A DNA stretch of 64,000 bases from Lachnospiraceae bacterium (GTDB lineage: Bacteria; Bacillota; Clostridia; Lachnospirales; Anaerotignaceae): positions 186,001 to 250,000 of the forward strand of contig CAJTKM010000002.1 in the NCBI GenBank assembly GCA_910576545.1, given 5' to 3'. The notes below the pieces were generated by a model, which was not told where the DNA came from, ran no database searches, and saw only the letters and a program-made list of their open reading frames with translations. Position 1 is the stretch's first letter. Each line of letters starts with the position of its first letter. Both the position numbers and the translations under genes were made by a program. This document shows, in pieces, positions 1 through 8,462 of the stretch.

Positions 1-2980
1 AAAGCGACAGCCCGAAAATAACGCTGATAGAAAGCCCGTGCATCATCTCGCTGCCTTCGCTTGTGGAAAGCGCCATCGGGAGCATACCAAGGACTGTGGT
101 AAGCGTCGTCATCAATATCGGGCGCAGACGGCGCGGCCCAGCTGTCGTCAGCGCGTCCATGCAGTTCAGCCCGCGGTTCATGAGCTGGTTGGTGTAGTCC
201 ACCATAACGATACCATTATTTACGACCATGCCGACCAGCATGATAAAGCCCATGAATGCCGGCATGGTGATGGTATTGCCCGTAAGGAACAGACCCAGTA
301 TGCCGCCCGTGATAGCCAGAGGCATGGAGAACATGACGATTGCGGGATACCGCAGGGATTCAAACTGTGACGCCATAATCATATAAACCAGCAGGATAGC
401 CACGACAAGCGCGGTATACAGGCTGCTGAAAGATTCATTCATCATTTCCATCATGCCGGAAAACGCATAGGTACAGCCTTCCGGGAAGGAATAGCCCGCA
501 AGGGCGTTCTGGACGAGTTTCTGTGCTTCGCTGCCGCTGAGGTCTTTCGCGCTGGCGTTCAGCGTGATGTAGTTTCTCTGGTTTTCGCGGTAAATGGAAG
601 TCGCGCTTTCGCCCATCGTAATGGTTGCCACGTCCGAAAGGGAGACCTGAGAGCCGTATGCCGATGGTATTGTCAGGTTGCTCAAATCTGTCAGGTAGTT
701 CAGTTCGTCCGTATCATAGCGCAGAACAACGTCAATTTCTGTGCCGCCTACCTTATACTGCGTTGCTGTGCTGCCGGTAATGGCAGTATTCAGCGCGCCC
801 GCAATGGAGGCAGTTGTGATACCGTAAAGGGAGGCTTTGCTCCTGTCAACCGTTACTTTTGCCTCCGGTACGGTTTCACCTGTGGAGCCTTCTACATCTG
901 TAATGCCGTTTACATTGGAGAGCAGTTCGATCAAGTCCTGCTCTACGCTCAAAAGCGTTGCAGAGTCATAGCCATATACGTTCAGTGTTACGTCCGCAGA
1001 GGCCATAGAGCCCATCGCGGAATTGGAGGAGGCGACCGTAATATCCGCCCCTGCCATATCACTCAAAAGCTCTTTGATTTCCTCACAGACTTCGTCTGTG
1101 GAGCGGCTGCGTTCGTCAGCGGGGACAAGGTTTACCGTAACTGTGGCGGAGGATGTTCCGCTGCTCATCATACCCGCGCCGACATTGGCGTAGTACAATT
1201 CGATTTCCGGTATGCTCTCCAGCCGGTAAAGCACTTCTCCGACCATTTCCTCGGTTTCGTCCAGTTCTGTGCCGTTGGGCAGTTCTACGGTAATATTTGC
1301 GGTACCCTGATCCATGCCCGCCATGAAGTCCATGCCTGTAATCGGTATGGTGAACAAACTGCCGATAAATACCAGCAGTACGATAAGCACCGTTTTTTTC
1401 CTGTGCTTCAAAGCCCAGCGCAGGGCTTTTTCATAACTTCTGTTCAGTTTATCCAGCGCACTGTCCCATTTATCCAGCAGGGAAAGGAACAGCCTGCTTT
1501 TCCATGCGCGGCCCTGACGGGAAAGCAGGAGGGCACACGCCATCGGCACAAACGTGATGGAAACCACCAGAGAGGACGCCAGTGCAAAAACAATCGTAAA
1601 GGAAAGGTTTTTCATCATTGCGCCCGTTGTGCCGCCTGTCAGGGCGATGGGCACGAATACGGCAACCGTCGTCAGCGTGGACGCTATAACCGCCATGGTA
1701 ACTTCTCTTGTGCCGACTTCGGCGGATTCCGCCGCACTGTATCCCCGTTCAAAATGCTGGTATATGCTGTCCAGAACAACGACGGAGTTATCCACCAGCA
1801 TACCAATACCAATCGCCACGCCGCCCATGGAAATCATGTTCATATTGATTCCCGTCAGGTACATCAGGGCGAATGTCGCCATAATGGACGTTGGGATAGA
1901 TACGGCGATAATCAGCGACGTTATGGCGTTGCGCAGGAACAGCAGGAGCACGAAAAACGCGATAACTGCGCTCAGCAGGGCTGTCTGCGTGACGTTGGAA
2001 AGCGAAAGCTGGATATATTCGGAGGTATCTGTCAGCATGTTGATTTCCAGTTCAGGGAAATCCCTTTGCAGTCTGCCGATTTCCCTTTGGAGCCGTTCGC
2101 TGACTTTTACAAGGTTTGCTGTGGACTGCTTATCAACAGAAACCAGAATACCGTTTTTTCCGTTGATAATGGTGAAGGAATTGCGGTCAATCTCCGTTTC
2201 CTCCACCCTTGCCACGTCGCTCAGGTGTATCACCGCGCCCGTCCCCGTTGTCAGCGGCAGGTCGCGGATTTCCTCCAGGGAGGTAAATTCACCAATGGTA
2301 CGCACCTGCACTGTTGTGCTGCCCTGAGAGAGAGAACCGGAAGGCAGGTTCATGTTTTCTGCCGCAAGCACCTGAGAAAGTGTGCCTGTGCTGATTCCAT
2401 AGCCCGCCAGCTTGCCGGGGTCTACGGTGATACGGATTTCCTTTTCAATGCCGCCGGAAAGCCCGACAGAGGCCACGCCTTCCAGACGTTCCAGACGGTT
2501 TACCACGCTGTCCTCCAGCAAATCGTTCAGCGCGTTCAGGTCGAGGTTTTCCGCTGTAACGCCCAGATAAATGGGGATGGCGTTGATGTCCATTTTAAGC
2601 AGTACAGGTTCGTCCGCGTTATCCGGAAGGCGCGATTTCGTCTGGTCGAGCACCTCCCGGATATCTACAGATGCAAGGTCAATGTCCGTCCCGTCTACAA
2701 ACTGCAGGATAATCATGCCGACGTTTGAGGAGGAAATGGACATGACCGTATCCATATTTGAAACGGAGCTTAATGCCTCCTCCAAAGGCTCGCAGACGAG
2801 GTTTTCAATTTCTTCCGGACCTGCGCCGACATAGGTTGTCATAACGACTGCGATGGGCAGGTCAACATTCGGCATCAGCGCCTGGTCCAGATTCATATAG
2901 GAAACAATGCCCGCGATGAATACCATCAGCGTTACCATAACCGTCGTTACAGGGCGGCGAATACAAAGCTTGGAGAACAT
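1..2980 (-). CDS. RND-family efflux permease (3' end outside window)
   Basis: Proton-driven membrane exporter of the RND (HAE1-like) type, expected to work with the fusion lipoprotein encoded just upstream. The frame opens at 2980 (MFSKLCIRRPVTTVMV) and runs off the window edge, giving about 993 residues of a family length near 1,030-1,050. Reverse-strand reading shows the first helix, the porter-domain motif GAGPEEIE, the TM4 motif GMLVDNSVVVLD and the second-half motif MIMASQFESLRYP. In TM4 the usual Asp-Asp proton-relay pair reads Asp-Asn. The start lies 3 bp after the upstream stop, with its ribosome site inside that gene, so it is the third gene of a marR-mfp-rnd operon. The substrate is not predictable. 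Confidence 0.93.
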   Translation of the reverse strand, partial: MFSKLCIRRPVTTVMVTLMVFIAGIVSYMNLDQALMPNVDLPIAVVMTTYVGAGPEEIENLVCEPLEEALSSVSNMDTVMSISSSNVGMIILQFVDGTDIDLASVDIREVLDQTKSRLPDNADEPVLLKMDINAIPIYLGVTAENLDLNALNDLLEDSVVNRLERLEGVASVGLSGGIEKEIRITVDPGKLAGYGISTGTLSQVLAAENMNLPSGSLSQGSTTVQVRTIGEFTSLEEIRDLPLTTGTGAVIHLSDVARVEETEIDRNSFTIINGKNGILVSVDKQSTANLVKVSERLQREIGRLQRDFPELEINMLTDTSEYIQLSLSNVTQTALLSAVIAFFVLLLFLRNAITSLIIAVSIPTSIMATFALMYLTGINMNMISMGGVAIGIGMLVDNSVVVLDSIYQHFERGYSAAESAEVGTREVTMAVIASTLTTVAVFVPIALTGGTTGAMMKNLSFTIVFALASSLVVSITFVPMACALLLSRQGRAWKSRLFLSLLDKWDSALDKLNRSYEKALRWALKHRKKTVLIVLLVFIGSLFTIPITGMDFMAGMDQGTANITVELPNGTELDETEEMVGEVLYRLESIPEIELYYANVGAGMMSSGTSSATVTVNLVPADERSRSTDEVCEEIKELLSDMAGADITVASSNSAMGSMASADVTLNVYGYDSATLLSVEQDLIELLSNVNGITDVEGSTGETVPEAKVTVDRSKASLYGITTASIAGALNTAITGSTATQYKVGGTEIDVVLRYDTDELNYLTDLSNLTIPSAYGSQVSLSDVATITMGESATSIYRENQRNYITLNASAKDLSGSEAQKLVQNALAGYSFPEGCTYAFSGMMEMMNESFSSLYTALVVAILLVYMIMASQFESLRYPAIVMFSMPLAITGGILGLFLTGNTITMPAFMGFIMLVGMVVNNGIVMVDYTNQLMNRGLNCMDALTTAGPRRLRPILMTTLTTVLGMLPMALSTSEGSEMMHGLSISVIFGLSL

Positions 2981-2983
2981 GGT

Positions 2984-4123
2984 TTATTCCTCCTTTCCTT
3001 CCGCATCTTCCGCTGTTTCCGGTTCTGCATCTGTTTCTGTATTTTCGGGTGTTTTCTGTGCAGAATCGGCAGTGTTGACTTCTTCGCCGTCGGAAATATA
3101 GGTCTGCCCTTTTGTTACGACTTCCATGCCTTCGGAAAGCCCGCTTTTGATTTCAATGGTTTCACCCGTTTCAATGCCCGTTTCCACAGGCGTCTTTTTC
3201 ACGGTGTTCCCTTCCAGGATATAGACATAGGTTTCGCCGTCCTTTGTCAGCACAGCGTTGCGCGGCAGGACGAAAGCCTCCTCGGACTGCTCCATCGTGA
3301 AGCTGACTTCTGCCAGCATGCCTGCTTTTATCGCGCCATCCTGATTATTCAGCTCGATTTTGACGGTATATGTGCCGGTCTGCCCTGCGGAGGGGCTGAT
3401 AGTGGAAACTCTGCCTGTCAGCGGTTCCGCGGAAACAGCTGTCATTTTTACCGCGACTTCGTCCCCGATGGCAATGGTATTGACGACCTGCTCGGAAACG
3501 CCGACTTCTACTTTAATGGTGGATAAATCCATTACGGTATATGCCGGTGCCGCCTGCGAAGCAAAGCCGCCGCGTTCTACCCCGCGCTGGGCAATCACGC
3601 CCGACATGGGGGAGGTAACAGTGCAGTCGGCAATGTTTTTCTTCAGGTTGTCAATCTGTATCTGTGTTGCGGTGAGGTTTGCCTCCGCCGTTTCATAGCC
3701 CAGCTTTATCTGGTCAAACTCGGTCTGCGAAATGATTTCTTCGTCAAACAATATTTTGTTGTTTTCATATGTATTTTTCGTGTTGTTCAGATTCAGTTCC
3801 GCCACGTGGTAATTCGCTTCAAGGCTGCGGAGGTTGTTTTGCAGGTCTGCGGAATCCACAGAGAAAAGCACTGCGCCCTCCCGTACGGTATCGCCCACGT
3901 CATAATTGAAATTGATGACCTTCCCCGGCACAGTCGGCACGACAGAAACCTCTTTGGAAGGCGCCGCCTTGCCGGAATAGGAAAACCCGCTTGCGATGGC
4001 TGTTTTGCCGACCGTTTCCGTTTCTACAGTACGCAGGGTCTTTTCCTCAGGGATTTCCTCCTGGCCGCAGCCGGCGAACAGAACAGCGCAGAGGGTCAAA
4101 GCCCCGATTGCTTGCTTTTTCAT
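2984..4123 (-). CDS. RND efflux periplasmic-adaptor (membrane fusion) lipoprotein
   Basis: Membrane-fusion subunit of the efflux system, 379 aa. The N-terminus is a lipoprotein signal with lipobox LFAGC and lipidated Cys19, so the protein is anchored on the outer face of the membrane. A biotinyl-lipoyl-like half (AAPSKEVSVVPTVPGKV) is followed by an alpha-helical hairpin at about residues 85-165, the second lipoyl half (SPMSGVIAQRGVERGG) and beta-barrel domains. The acidic tail (about residues 350-379) is low-complexity. Its ATG overlaps the marR stop as ATGA, so translation is probably coupled to the regulator. Confidence 0.93.
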   Translation of the reverse strand: MKKQAIGALTLCAVLFAGCGQEEIPEEKTLRTVETETVGKTAIASGFSYSGKAAPSKEVSVVPTVPGKVINFNYDVGDTVREGAVLFSVDSADLQNNLRSLEANYHVAELNLNNTKNTYENNKILFDEEIISQTEFDQIKLGYETAEANLTATQIQIDNLKKNIADCTVTSPMSGVIAQRGVERGGFASQAAPAYTVMDLSTIKVEVGVSEQVVNTIAIGDEVAVKMTAVSAEPLTGRVSTISPSAGQTGTYTVKIELNNQDGAIKAGMLAEVSFTMEQSEEAFVLPRNAVLTKDGETYVYILEGNTVKKTPVETGIETGETIEIKSGLSEGMEVVTKGQTYISDGEEVNTADSAQKTPENTETDAEPETAEDAEGKEE

Positions 4124-4602
4124 AACTTGATACCTCCTATTGCAAAAATTTGCTGTAATTCCATCAGTTTATCGTAAAATTTGTTTTTTGCTTCATCGTC
4201 CATCTGCTCAAAAACGGCGGAAGTGCTTTTCAACAGAGTTTCCTCCGCTTCTTTCAAAACTTCCCGGGCACGGTCGGTCAGAGAAAGATAGACTTTCCTG
4301 CCATCGTCTTCCTTTTCGGGCGCGTCCTTACGCAGGTAGCCGTTCTTTTCCAGCTTGGTAAGCATCAGCGAAAGGCTGCCCTTACTGATAAAAAGTTCGG
4401 CGGAAAGCGCGGAAACCGTCCGTATCTTCGGGTTCATGCGGAGGAAAAATAAAATCTGAAGCTGGGGGATGGTGAGGTTGTGTTCCATTAGCCCCGCCTT
4501 GATGTTGCAGGATTTTTCGATGTATGTCTTGTGCCAGCGCAGGAAATTGGTAGACATCGTCAGGACACAGGCCGCAATTTCCCTGCTTGTGATTTGCCGC
4601 AT
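4120..4602 (-). CDS. MarR-family transcriptional regulator of the efflux operon
   Basis: Winged-helix MarR-type regulator of 160 aa, first gene of the efflux operon and probably its repressor. The start at 4602 (MRQITSREIAACVLTMSTNF) was chosen because an AAAGGAG ribosome site lies 6-7 nt upstream; the longer frame upstream has none. The DNA-binding part is TVSALSAELFISKGSLSLML, followed by the wing sequence KLEKNGYLRKDAPEKEDDGR, which has the usual D-x-R wing. Two copies of an AAAACTATTTT palindrome lie in and beside its promoter, the expected layout for autoregulation. The effector is unknown. Confidence 0.9.
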   Translation of the reverse strand: MRQITSREIAACVLTMSTNFLRWHKTYIEKSCNIKAGLMEHNLTIPQLQILFFLRMNPKIRTVSALSAELFISKGSLSLMLTKLEKNGYLRKDAPEKEDDGRKVYLSLTDRAREVLKEAEETLLKSTSAVFEQMDDEAKNKFYDKLMELQQIFAIGGIKL

Positions 4603-4709
4603 GGGAATCTCCTTTCTTTCAAAATGCACGGGGCAGAGCAGGCGTGAAACGGGTTGCAAAAAAATGCTGCCGGACAGCCGCCCCCGTGCGGGTCAAACAA
4701 CATGAAATG

Positions 4710-4738
4710 ATTTTAATATAAAACTATTTTCGTGTCAA
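4710..4738 (-). promoter_or_regulatory. Promoter of the marR-mfp-rnd operon
   Basis: On the minus strand TTGACA (4738-4733) and TAAAAT (4715-4710) are separated by exactly 17 bp. The spacer contains the palindrome AAAATAGTTTT, so a protein bound there would block RNA polymerase. Confidence 0.8.
4720..4730. promoter_or_regulatory. Putative MarR operator 1 (inside the promoter spacer)
   Basis: AAAACTATTTT, an AAAA/TTTT inverted repeat with centre CTA, lying between the -35 and -10 boxes of the efflux operon promoter. Confidence 0.6.
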
Positions 4739-4749
4739 TTATTTTTACA

Positions 4750-4764
4750 TTAAAACTATTTTAA
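4750..4764. promoter_or_regulatory. Putative MarR operator 2
   Basis: TTAAAACTATTTTAA is a perfect 6-bp inverted repeat around CTA with the same core as operator 1. The centres of the two sites are 32 bp apart, about three helical turns, so bound dimers would lie on the same DNA face. Confidence 0.6.
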
Positions 4765-4973
4765 GGAAAAATTTGGAGCGGGAGGAATAAGAGAAGGATT
4801 TTCCCTGTTCAGAATTTTGTTGGCAATTCTTAAGAAATATGACAGGATTTGTACAAAAATCCTTCAAAAAGAGATGGTATGATAAGTGTGTCGAAAGGAA
4901 ATGACCAATATCCATGACGACATAATATCCCCCCTCTATAACCTGAAAAGATGGATAAGTACAAAAGGAAAAG

Positions 4974-5000
4974 GCGGATACCGAAAGGTACCCGCTTTTT
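4974..5000. terminator. Rho-independent terminator
   Basis: GCGGATACC-GAAA-GGTACCCGC hairpin (one mismatch) followed by TTTTT on the plus strand and CCTTTT on the minus strand. It ends the 56-aa gene read leftward. The 200 bp between it and operator 2 show no gene. Confidence 0.7.
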
Positions 5001-5013
5001 CCCTGTGCCGAAA

Positions 5014-5184
5014 TCAGCTCATCATGTCGTCGATGATGTCATCGATGGCTTCCTCCGCTTTGACTGCCATTCTTTTGCCGTTTTTTACGATTTTGCGGCA
5101 GGCGCGCCTGTCCTGCATAAGATAGCCGACGCCTGCCATCGTCATCGCGCCGCCAATCAGTAAGCCGGTTGCAAATTTTTTCAT
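5014..5184 (-). CDS. Small membrane-anchored hypothetical protein (56 aa)
   Basis: The 56-aa protein begins MKKFATGLLIGGAMTMAGVG, with one hydrophobic segment at about residues 4-23. A basic stretch (RRACRKIVKNGKR) and an acidic tail (EEAIDDIIDDMMS) follow. The start has a strong GGAGG ribosome site 8 nt upstream, and the gene is followed by a terminator. The layout recalls YtxH-like small proteins, but no family is assigned. It appears to be monocistronic, between the efflux operon and the serine operon. Confidence 0.7.
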   Translation of the reverse strand: MKKFATGLLIGGAMTMAGVGYLMQDRRACRKIVKNGKRMAVKAEEAIDDIIDDMMS

Positions 5185-5275
5185 GAAAAAACCTCCTCTC
5201 CGCCATTAGTATAGGCAAAAAGCGGCTTTTTATCCTTTTTTACTCTTGTTAAGGAGGGTATATATTGTTGCCTTC

Positions 5276-5356
5276 CCGCAAAACGCAGTTTTGCGGAAAA
5301 TGGGTCGAGGGCTGAAAGCCCTTGTAGGAGTTTGAGGGAGAAACCCTCAAGGTCTT
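5276..5356. repeat. Modular palindromic intergenic repeat, copy 1
   Basis: Three hairpins in a row: CCGCAAAAC...GTTTTGCGG, GGGCTGAAAGCCC, and TTGAGGGAGAAACCCTCAA ending in AAGGTCTT. Its AAGACCTTGA end (minus strand) supplies the last codons and the TGA stop of the DUF1015 gene. Confidence 0.8.
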
Positions 5357-6603
5357 TCCCCTAAATCATGGATAAACAGCCCGCTGCGTAGCTTTGGCTC
5401 GAACCAGGTCGATTTCGGCGGCATCGTCCTGCCTTCGTCTGCCACGCGCATCAGCTCTGCCATAGACGTCGGGAACATGGAAACCGCCAGTGCCATTTCG
5501 CCGCTGTCTACACGCCGTTCCAGTTCTCCCAGACCGCGTATGCCGCCGACAAAATCAATCCGCTTATCCGTGCGCGGGTCGCCAATGCCGAGGATGGGTT
5601 CCAGCAGTTCTTTTTGCAACAGGGAAACATCCAGCCCCAGCACAGGGTCGTCTGATAAAATTTCCGCCTTTGCAGTCAGCCTGTACCATTTTCCTGCCAG
5701 ATACAGCCCGAATTTATGCGCCGCTTCCGGACGGTACGGCCCTTCTCCGGTAAACGGCTCCACGTGAAACGCCGTACTGATTTTTGCCAGAAATTCTTCA
5801 GGGGTGTTCCCGTTCAAATCCTTTACTACGCGGTTGTAATCGAAAATAGCCAGTTCTTCCGCCGGGAACAGTACGGAAAGATAATAGTTAAATTCCTCCT
5901 CACCGGTATACGCCGGATTTTCCTCCCGCCGTTTCAGAGCGACTTTTACGGCAGAGGCGTTGCGGTGATGGCCGTCAGCGATGTAGAGGTTTGTCACTTC
6001 CCGGAAATACTGCACAAGCAAGCCGATTTCCGTATCGCTGTCGATAACCCAGACGGTATGGCCGATACCGTCTTCGGAAACGAAATCGTACACAGGTGCG
6101 GCAGAGGCTGCCCAGCCGTCAATGACTGCTTTGATGTTTACGTTTTCCGGATAGGCAAGGAAAATCGGGCCGGTGTTTGCGTTCAGCGTATCCACATGGC
6201 GGATACGGTCGGCTTCCTTGTCGGCTCGGGTCAGTTCGTGTTTTTTGATTGTACCGTCCAGATATTCGTCTACAGATGTACAGGCAACAAGCCCTGTCTG
6301 GCTTCTGCCGTCCATTGTCAGGCGGTAGATATAGAGGTCGGGCAGGAGGTCCTGCTGAAAAATACCGTTGGAAATCATGCGCTCCAGATTTTCACGCGCC
6401 TTGGCATATACTGCGCTGCTGTAAGGGTCTGTGTCGGGCGGAAGGTCGATTTCCGCTTTATCGATATGCAGGAAGGAATGGGGTTTGTCTGCCGCCATTT
6501 CCCGCGCTTCTTCGCTGTTCATTACATCGTACGGCAGGGCCGCAACGTCTTTGGCATATGCCGCCGCGGGACGGATTGCCATAAAGGGTCTGATTGTCGC
6601 CAT
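5347..6603 (-). CDS. DUF1015 family protein of the serine operon
   Basis: A 418-aa protein of the DUF1015 family, which is often found beside serA/serC in Clostridia and has no settled function. The start at 6603 (MATIRPFMAIRPAAAYAKDV) follows TTTAAGGAGGATTTT. The frame upstream of it is open only because it crosses two intergenic repeats. The family hallmark DGHHRNASA lies mid-protein, after the N-terminal ALPYDVMNSEEA motif. It is the last gene of the serine operon, and its stop codon is provided by a palindromic repeat. Confidence 0.88.
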   Translation of the reverse strand: MATIRPFMAIRPAAAYAKDVAALPYDVMNSEEAREMAADKPHSFLHIDKAEIDLPPDTDPYSSAVYAKARENLERMISNGIFQQDLLPDLYIYRLTMDGRSQTGLVACTSVDEYLDGTIKKHELTRADKEADRIRHVDTLNANTGPIFLAYPENVNIKAVIDGWAASAAPVYDFVSEDGIGHTVWVIDSDTEIGLLVQYFREVTNLYIADGHHRNASAVKVALKRREENPAYTGEEEFNYYLSVLFPAEELAIFDYNRVVKDLNGNTPEEFLAKISTAFHVEPFTGEGPYRPEAAHKFGLYLAGKWYRLTAKAEILSDDPVLGLDVSLLQKELLEPILGIGDPRTDKRIDFVGGIRGLGELERRVDSGEMALAVSMFPTSMAELMRVADEGRTMPPKSTWFEPKLRSGLFIHDLGERP

Positions 6604-6640
6604 AAAATCCTCCTTAAATATAAGCGGTTGCCTTTCAAAA

Positions 6641-7050
6641 TGTGTAGATTCTAAGACCTTGAGGGCTTTGCCCTCAAACACCCACAAGGAGGCAGCCGCC
6701 CCCTTGACCCGGGATTGCCAGACGCATTTCATGCGTCTGGAAAATCTTTCTGCAAACAAAGTTTTGCGGAAATAAAAGTTTTTGGTTCCGCTTTTTTCAA
6801 AAAGCGGACGGGTATGGGCAGAGCCCGGGGTCTGAGTTATTGCAAAGTGTGTAGATTCTAAGACCTTGAGGGCTTTGCCCTCAAACACCCACAAGGAGGC
6901 AGCCGCCCCCTTGACCCGGGATTGCCAGCCGCATTTCATGCGTCTGGAAAATCTCTTCCACAAACAAAGTTTTGCGGAAATAAAAGTTTTTGGTTCCGCT
7001 TTTTTCAAAAAGCGGACGGGTGTGGGCAGAGCCCAAGGTCTTTGTTTTTT
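6641..7050. repeat. Tandem pair of modular palindromic repeats (copies 2 and 3, period 207 bp)
   Basis: Two nearly identical units begin at 6641 and 6848 (TGTGTAGATTCTAAGACC). Each carries in order TTGAGGGC-TTTG-CCCTCAA, CCCTTGACCCG, a CAGACGCA...TGCGTCTG-type hairpin, a GCAAAAC/GTTTTGC-like module, CCGCTTTTTTCAAAAAGCGG and GGGCAGAGCCC. Few differences separate the two units, which suggests recent duplication. They fill the serA-DUF1015 gap and hold no gene. Confidence 0.85.
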
Positions 7051-7077
7051 GGAGCAGAGCCCGGGGCCTTATTTTTT

Positions 7078-8253
7078 TTATTTCAAAATGCGTACTTTTA
7101 TTACGGTGTTGATGGCGTAAAGGTCGTTGACTAAATCCTGCTCGTTTTCCGGCAGGTCATCGCATACGATGATGTTGTACGCCAAATCGCCTTTGGAGTT
7201 GTTCACCAGCTTGTCGATATTGACATGGTATTTCGTCAGCACCGCGCCCAGCTGCCCAATCATGTTCACGATATTCCTGTGGGATACGGCAATGCGCGGT
7301 TTGCCGTTGTACGGCACAACGCAGTTCGGGAAATTTACGGAATTTTTGATATTCCCGTAGGTCAGGTATTCGCGGATTTCCTGCGCCGCCATTATGGCAC
7401 AGTTTTCCTCGGATTCCGGCGTAGATGCGCCCAGATGCGGCGTAACAATGATGTTCCACGCATCGCCCAGCAAATCCTCCGAAGGGAAGTCAACAATGTA
7501 GCGCGCGATGATGCCGTCCGCAATGGCTTTTTTCAGCGCGTCATTATCCACCAGTCCGCCGCGGGCGAAATTCAGCAGGCGCGCGCCGGGCTTTGTTACG
7601 GAAAACAGCTTTTCATCATAGGTATGTCGTGTTTTTTCGTTCAGCGGGATATGCAGGGTGATGTAATCGCTTTTGGAAACAACATCTTCCATGGAATCCT
7701 CGCGCTCGACCGCAGGGGAAAGGTGCCAGGCGGATTCCAGCGATAGGAAGGGGTCATAGCCGATGACGTTCATGCCCAAATCCAGCGCGGCGTTTGCGAC
7801 CAGCACACCAATCGCGCCCAGACCGATGACGCCCAGAGTTTTGCCGGAAACTTCCGGACCAGTGTATTTTTTCTTGCCGGCTTCAACCGCTTTTTCAATG
7901 TTTTCGCCGCTGTCCTTCAGGGACTGCACCCAGTTCGACCCGGCAACGATGCGACGGGAGGACACAAGCAGTCCGGCAAGCACAAGCTCCTTTACGGCGT
8001 TTGCGTTTGCACCCGGGGTATTAAACACAGGCACGCCCTGCTCCGTACAGCGGTCAATGGGAATGTTATTCGTGCCTGCGCCGGCCCGGGCAACGGCCAG
8101 AAGCCCGGGGTTCAGCTCCATATTATGCATGTCGAAGCTGCGCAGGATAATGCCGTCCGGGTTTTCGGCGGTGTCGTTGATCGTGAAATTTTTTTCCGGC
8201 AGGTTTGCCAGCCCCAGCGGGGAAATATTGTTCAGCGTGCGTATGGTATACAT
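7078..8253 (-). CDS. serA: D-3-phosphoglycerate dehydrogenase
   Basis: Cytosolic NAD-dependent oxidation of 3-phosphoglycerate to 3-phosphohydroxypyruvate, the first step of serine synthesis. It is 391 aa, the short type with one C-terminal ACT domain. Seen are the Rossmann motif GLGAIGVLVANAALDLGMNV, the catalytic Arg in LNFARGG, His in TPHLGAST, and an ACT-like tail from about residue 320 (PRIAVSHRNIVNMIGQLGAV), which probably gives serine feedback control. The start at 8253 (MYTIRTLNNIS) has AAAAGGAG upstream; the longer frame runs into a repeat. It lies downstream of serC in the same operon. Confidence 0.96.
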   Translation of the reverse strand: MYTIRTLNNISPLGLANLPEKNFTINDTAENPDGIILRSFDMHNMELNPGLLAVARAGAGTNNIPIDRCTEQGVPVFNTPGANANAVKELVLAGLLVSSRRIVAGSNWVQSLKDSGENIEKAVEAGKKKYTGPEVSGKTLGVIGLGAIGVLVANAALDLGMNVIGYDPFLSLESAWHLSPAVEREDSMEDVVSKSDYITLHIPLNEKTRHTYDEKLFSVTKPGARLLNFARGGLVDNDALKKAIADGIIARYIVDFPSEDLLGDAWNIIVTPHLGASTPESEENCAIMAAQEIREYLTYGNIKNSVNFPNCVVPYNGKPRIAVSHRNIVNMIGQLGAVLTKYHVNIDKLVNNSKGDLAYNIIVCDDLPENEQDLVNDLYAINTVIKVRILK

Positions 8254-8266
8254 GTTTATTCTCCTT

Positions 8267-8462
8267 TTCAAGACCGCGGGACGCTGTCCCGCCACCCTGC
8301 AAGGGGTTTCACCCCTTGACCCGTTTGCCGCAAAACTGCGTTTTGCAGGGGTTTAACTTCTTGGTGATTCCAGCCGCATGGATATGCGGCTGGTAATAGA
8401 GTTTGGGGTCAAGCCCTTTTGAAAGGGCTTGCGGAGGTTTGGAGGCAGCACCTCCAAGGTCT
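8267..8462. repeat. Modular palindromic intergenic repeat, copy 4 (full, between serC and serA)
   Basis: In order: CGCGGGACGCTGTCCCGC, AAGGGGTTTCACCCCTTGACCCG, a GCCGCAAAAC-type module, CCAGCCGCA...TGCGGCTGG, AAGCCCTTTTGAAAGGGCTT, and TTGGAGGCAGCACCTCCAA ending in AAGGTCTT. It begins 6 nt after the serC stop and reaches to about 14 nt from the serA start. Confidence 0.85.

Noticed and set aside
1403-2728. Long plus-strand frame of 441 codons opposite the RND gene
   Set aside because: Composition (many His, Arg, Gln, Cys) and lack of a ribosome site mark it as the shadow of the real minus-strand gene.
6604-7008. N-terminal extension of the DUF1015 gene of about 135 codons
   Set aside because: It is made of two tandem intergenic repeats. 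The ribosome site and family start are at 6603.
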